A DNA stretch of 11,106 bases from an uncultured Collinsella sp. (GTDB taxonomy: Bacteria > Actinomycetota > Coriobacteriia > Coriobacteriales > Coriobacteriaceae). The translations under genes and the position numbers were made by a program. This document shows, in pieces, positions 11,060-11,106 of this stretch. The notes under the pieces are model-generated. The model searched no databases. It was not told the DNA's origin and was given only the letters and a program-made list of their open reading frames with translations. Numbering within the stretch: position 1 is the first letter of the stretch; each line of letters opens with the position of its first letter. Location of the stretch: NCBI GenBank assembly GCA_900549195.1, contig URNK01000045.1, positions 1-11,106 on the forward strand, given 5' to 3'.

Positions 11060-11106
11060 CTGTCTCTTATACACATCTCCGAGCCCACGAGACTAGCGCT
11101 CATCTC
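11060..11106. other. Illumina Nextera read-through adapter with index
   Basis: The 19-base Tn5 mosaic end begins at 11060 (CTGTCTCTTATACACATCT). It is followed by CCGAGCCCACGAGAC (11079-11093), an 8-base index TAGCGCTC (11094-11101) and ATCTC, the first bases of the flow-cell sequence. This is library adapter, not genome. Confidence 0.99.

Overview
The window reads as a fragment of a high-GC Gram-positive chromosome. The gene order rlmB - yacP ... tuf - rpmG - tRNA-Trp - secE - nusG - rplK - rplA, the codon usage and the protein sequences suggest a Coriobacteriia member of the Collinsella type. That taxon is inferred from general resemblance, not from a search. Both ends carry Illumina Nextera adapter sequence (1-12 and 11060-11106), so the fragment ends in library artefact and the two terminal genes are cut.

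Layout. From the left, on the + strand, there is the C-terminal part of an MscS-type mechanosensitive channel. A two-gene unit follows: a 638-residue cytosolic protein joining a ParB-like segment to a BMP/PnrA-type ligand-binding domain, and an overlapping calcineurin-like phosphoesterase with an unusual first metal motif. From 3.2 to 7.6 kb, on the - strand, lies a classic translation block. In transcription order it is tRNA-Tyr, tRNA-Thr(GGT), tRNA-Met, tuf, rpmG, tRNA-Trp, secE, nusG, rplK, rplA. Strong sigma-70-like promoters stand before tRNA-Tyr and before rpmG, and they share an 18-bp block. Hairpins lie at the unit ends and in several spacers.

From 7.6 to 8.4 kb there is a gene-free stretch of about 0.8 kb with two unrelated repeat systems. 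One is a nested palindrome built from five copies of a CCACGCTCG-containing motif. The other is three tandem units of exactly 80-bp period, each able to fold into a long hairpin. A solitary tRNA-Thr(TGT) with its own terminator follows on the - strand. Then comes an oppositely oriented (+) gene for an excisionase-type HTH fused to a HipA-like kinase. Its promoter sits inside a 28-bp-arm inverted repeat that looks like a double operator. The right end holds yacP/rae1 and a truncated rlmB on the - strand.

Reading. In B. subtilis, rlmB-yacP runs through sigH into rpmG-secE-nusG-rplK-rplA. Here the same backbone is interrupted by the kinase gene, the repeats and the tRNA/tuf cluster. The accessory pieces most worth following are the single-gene HTH-HipA kinase with its operator, the two repeat arrays, and the ParB-BMP/phosphoesterase pair.
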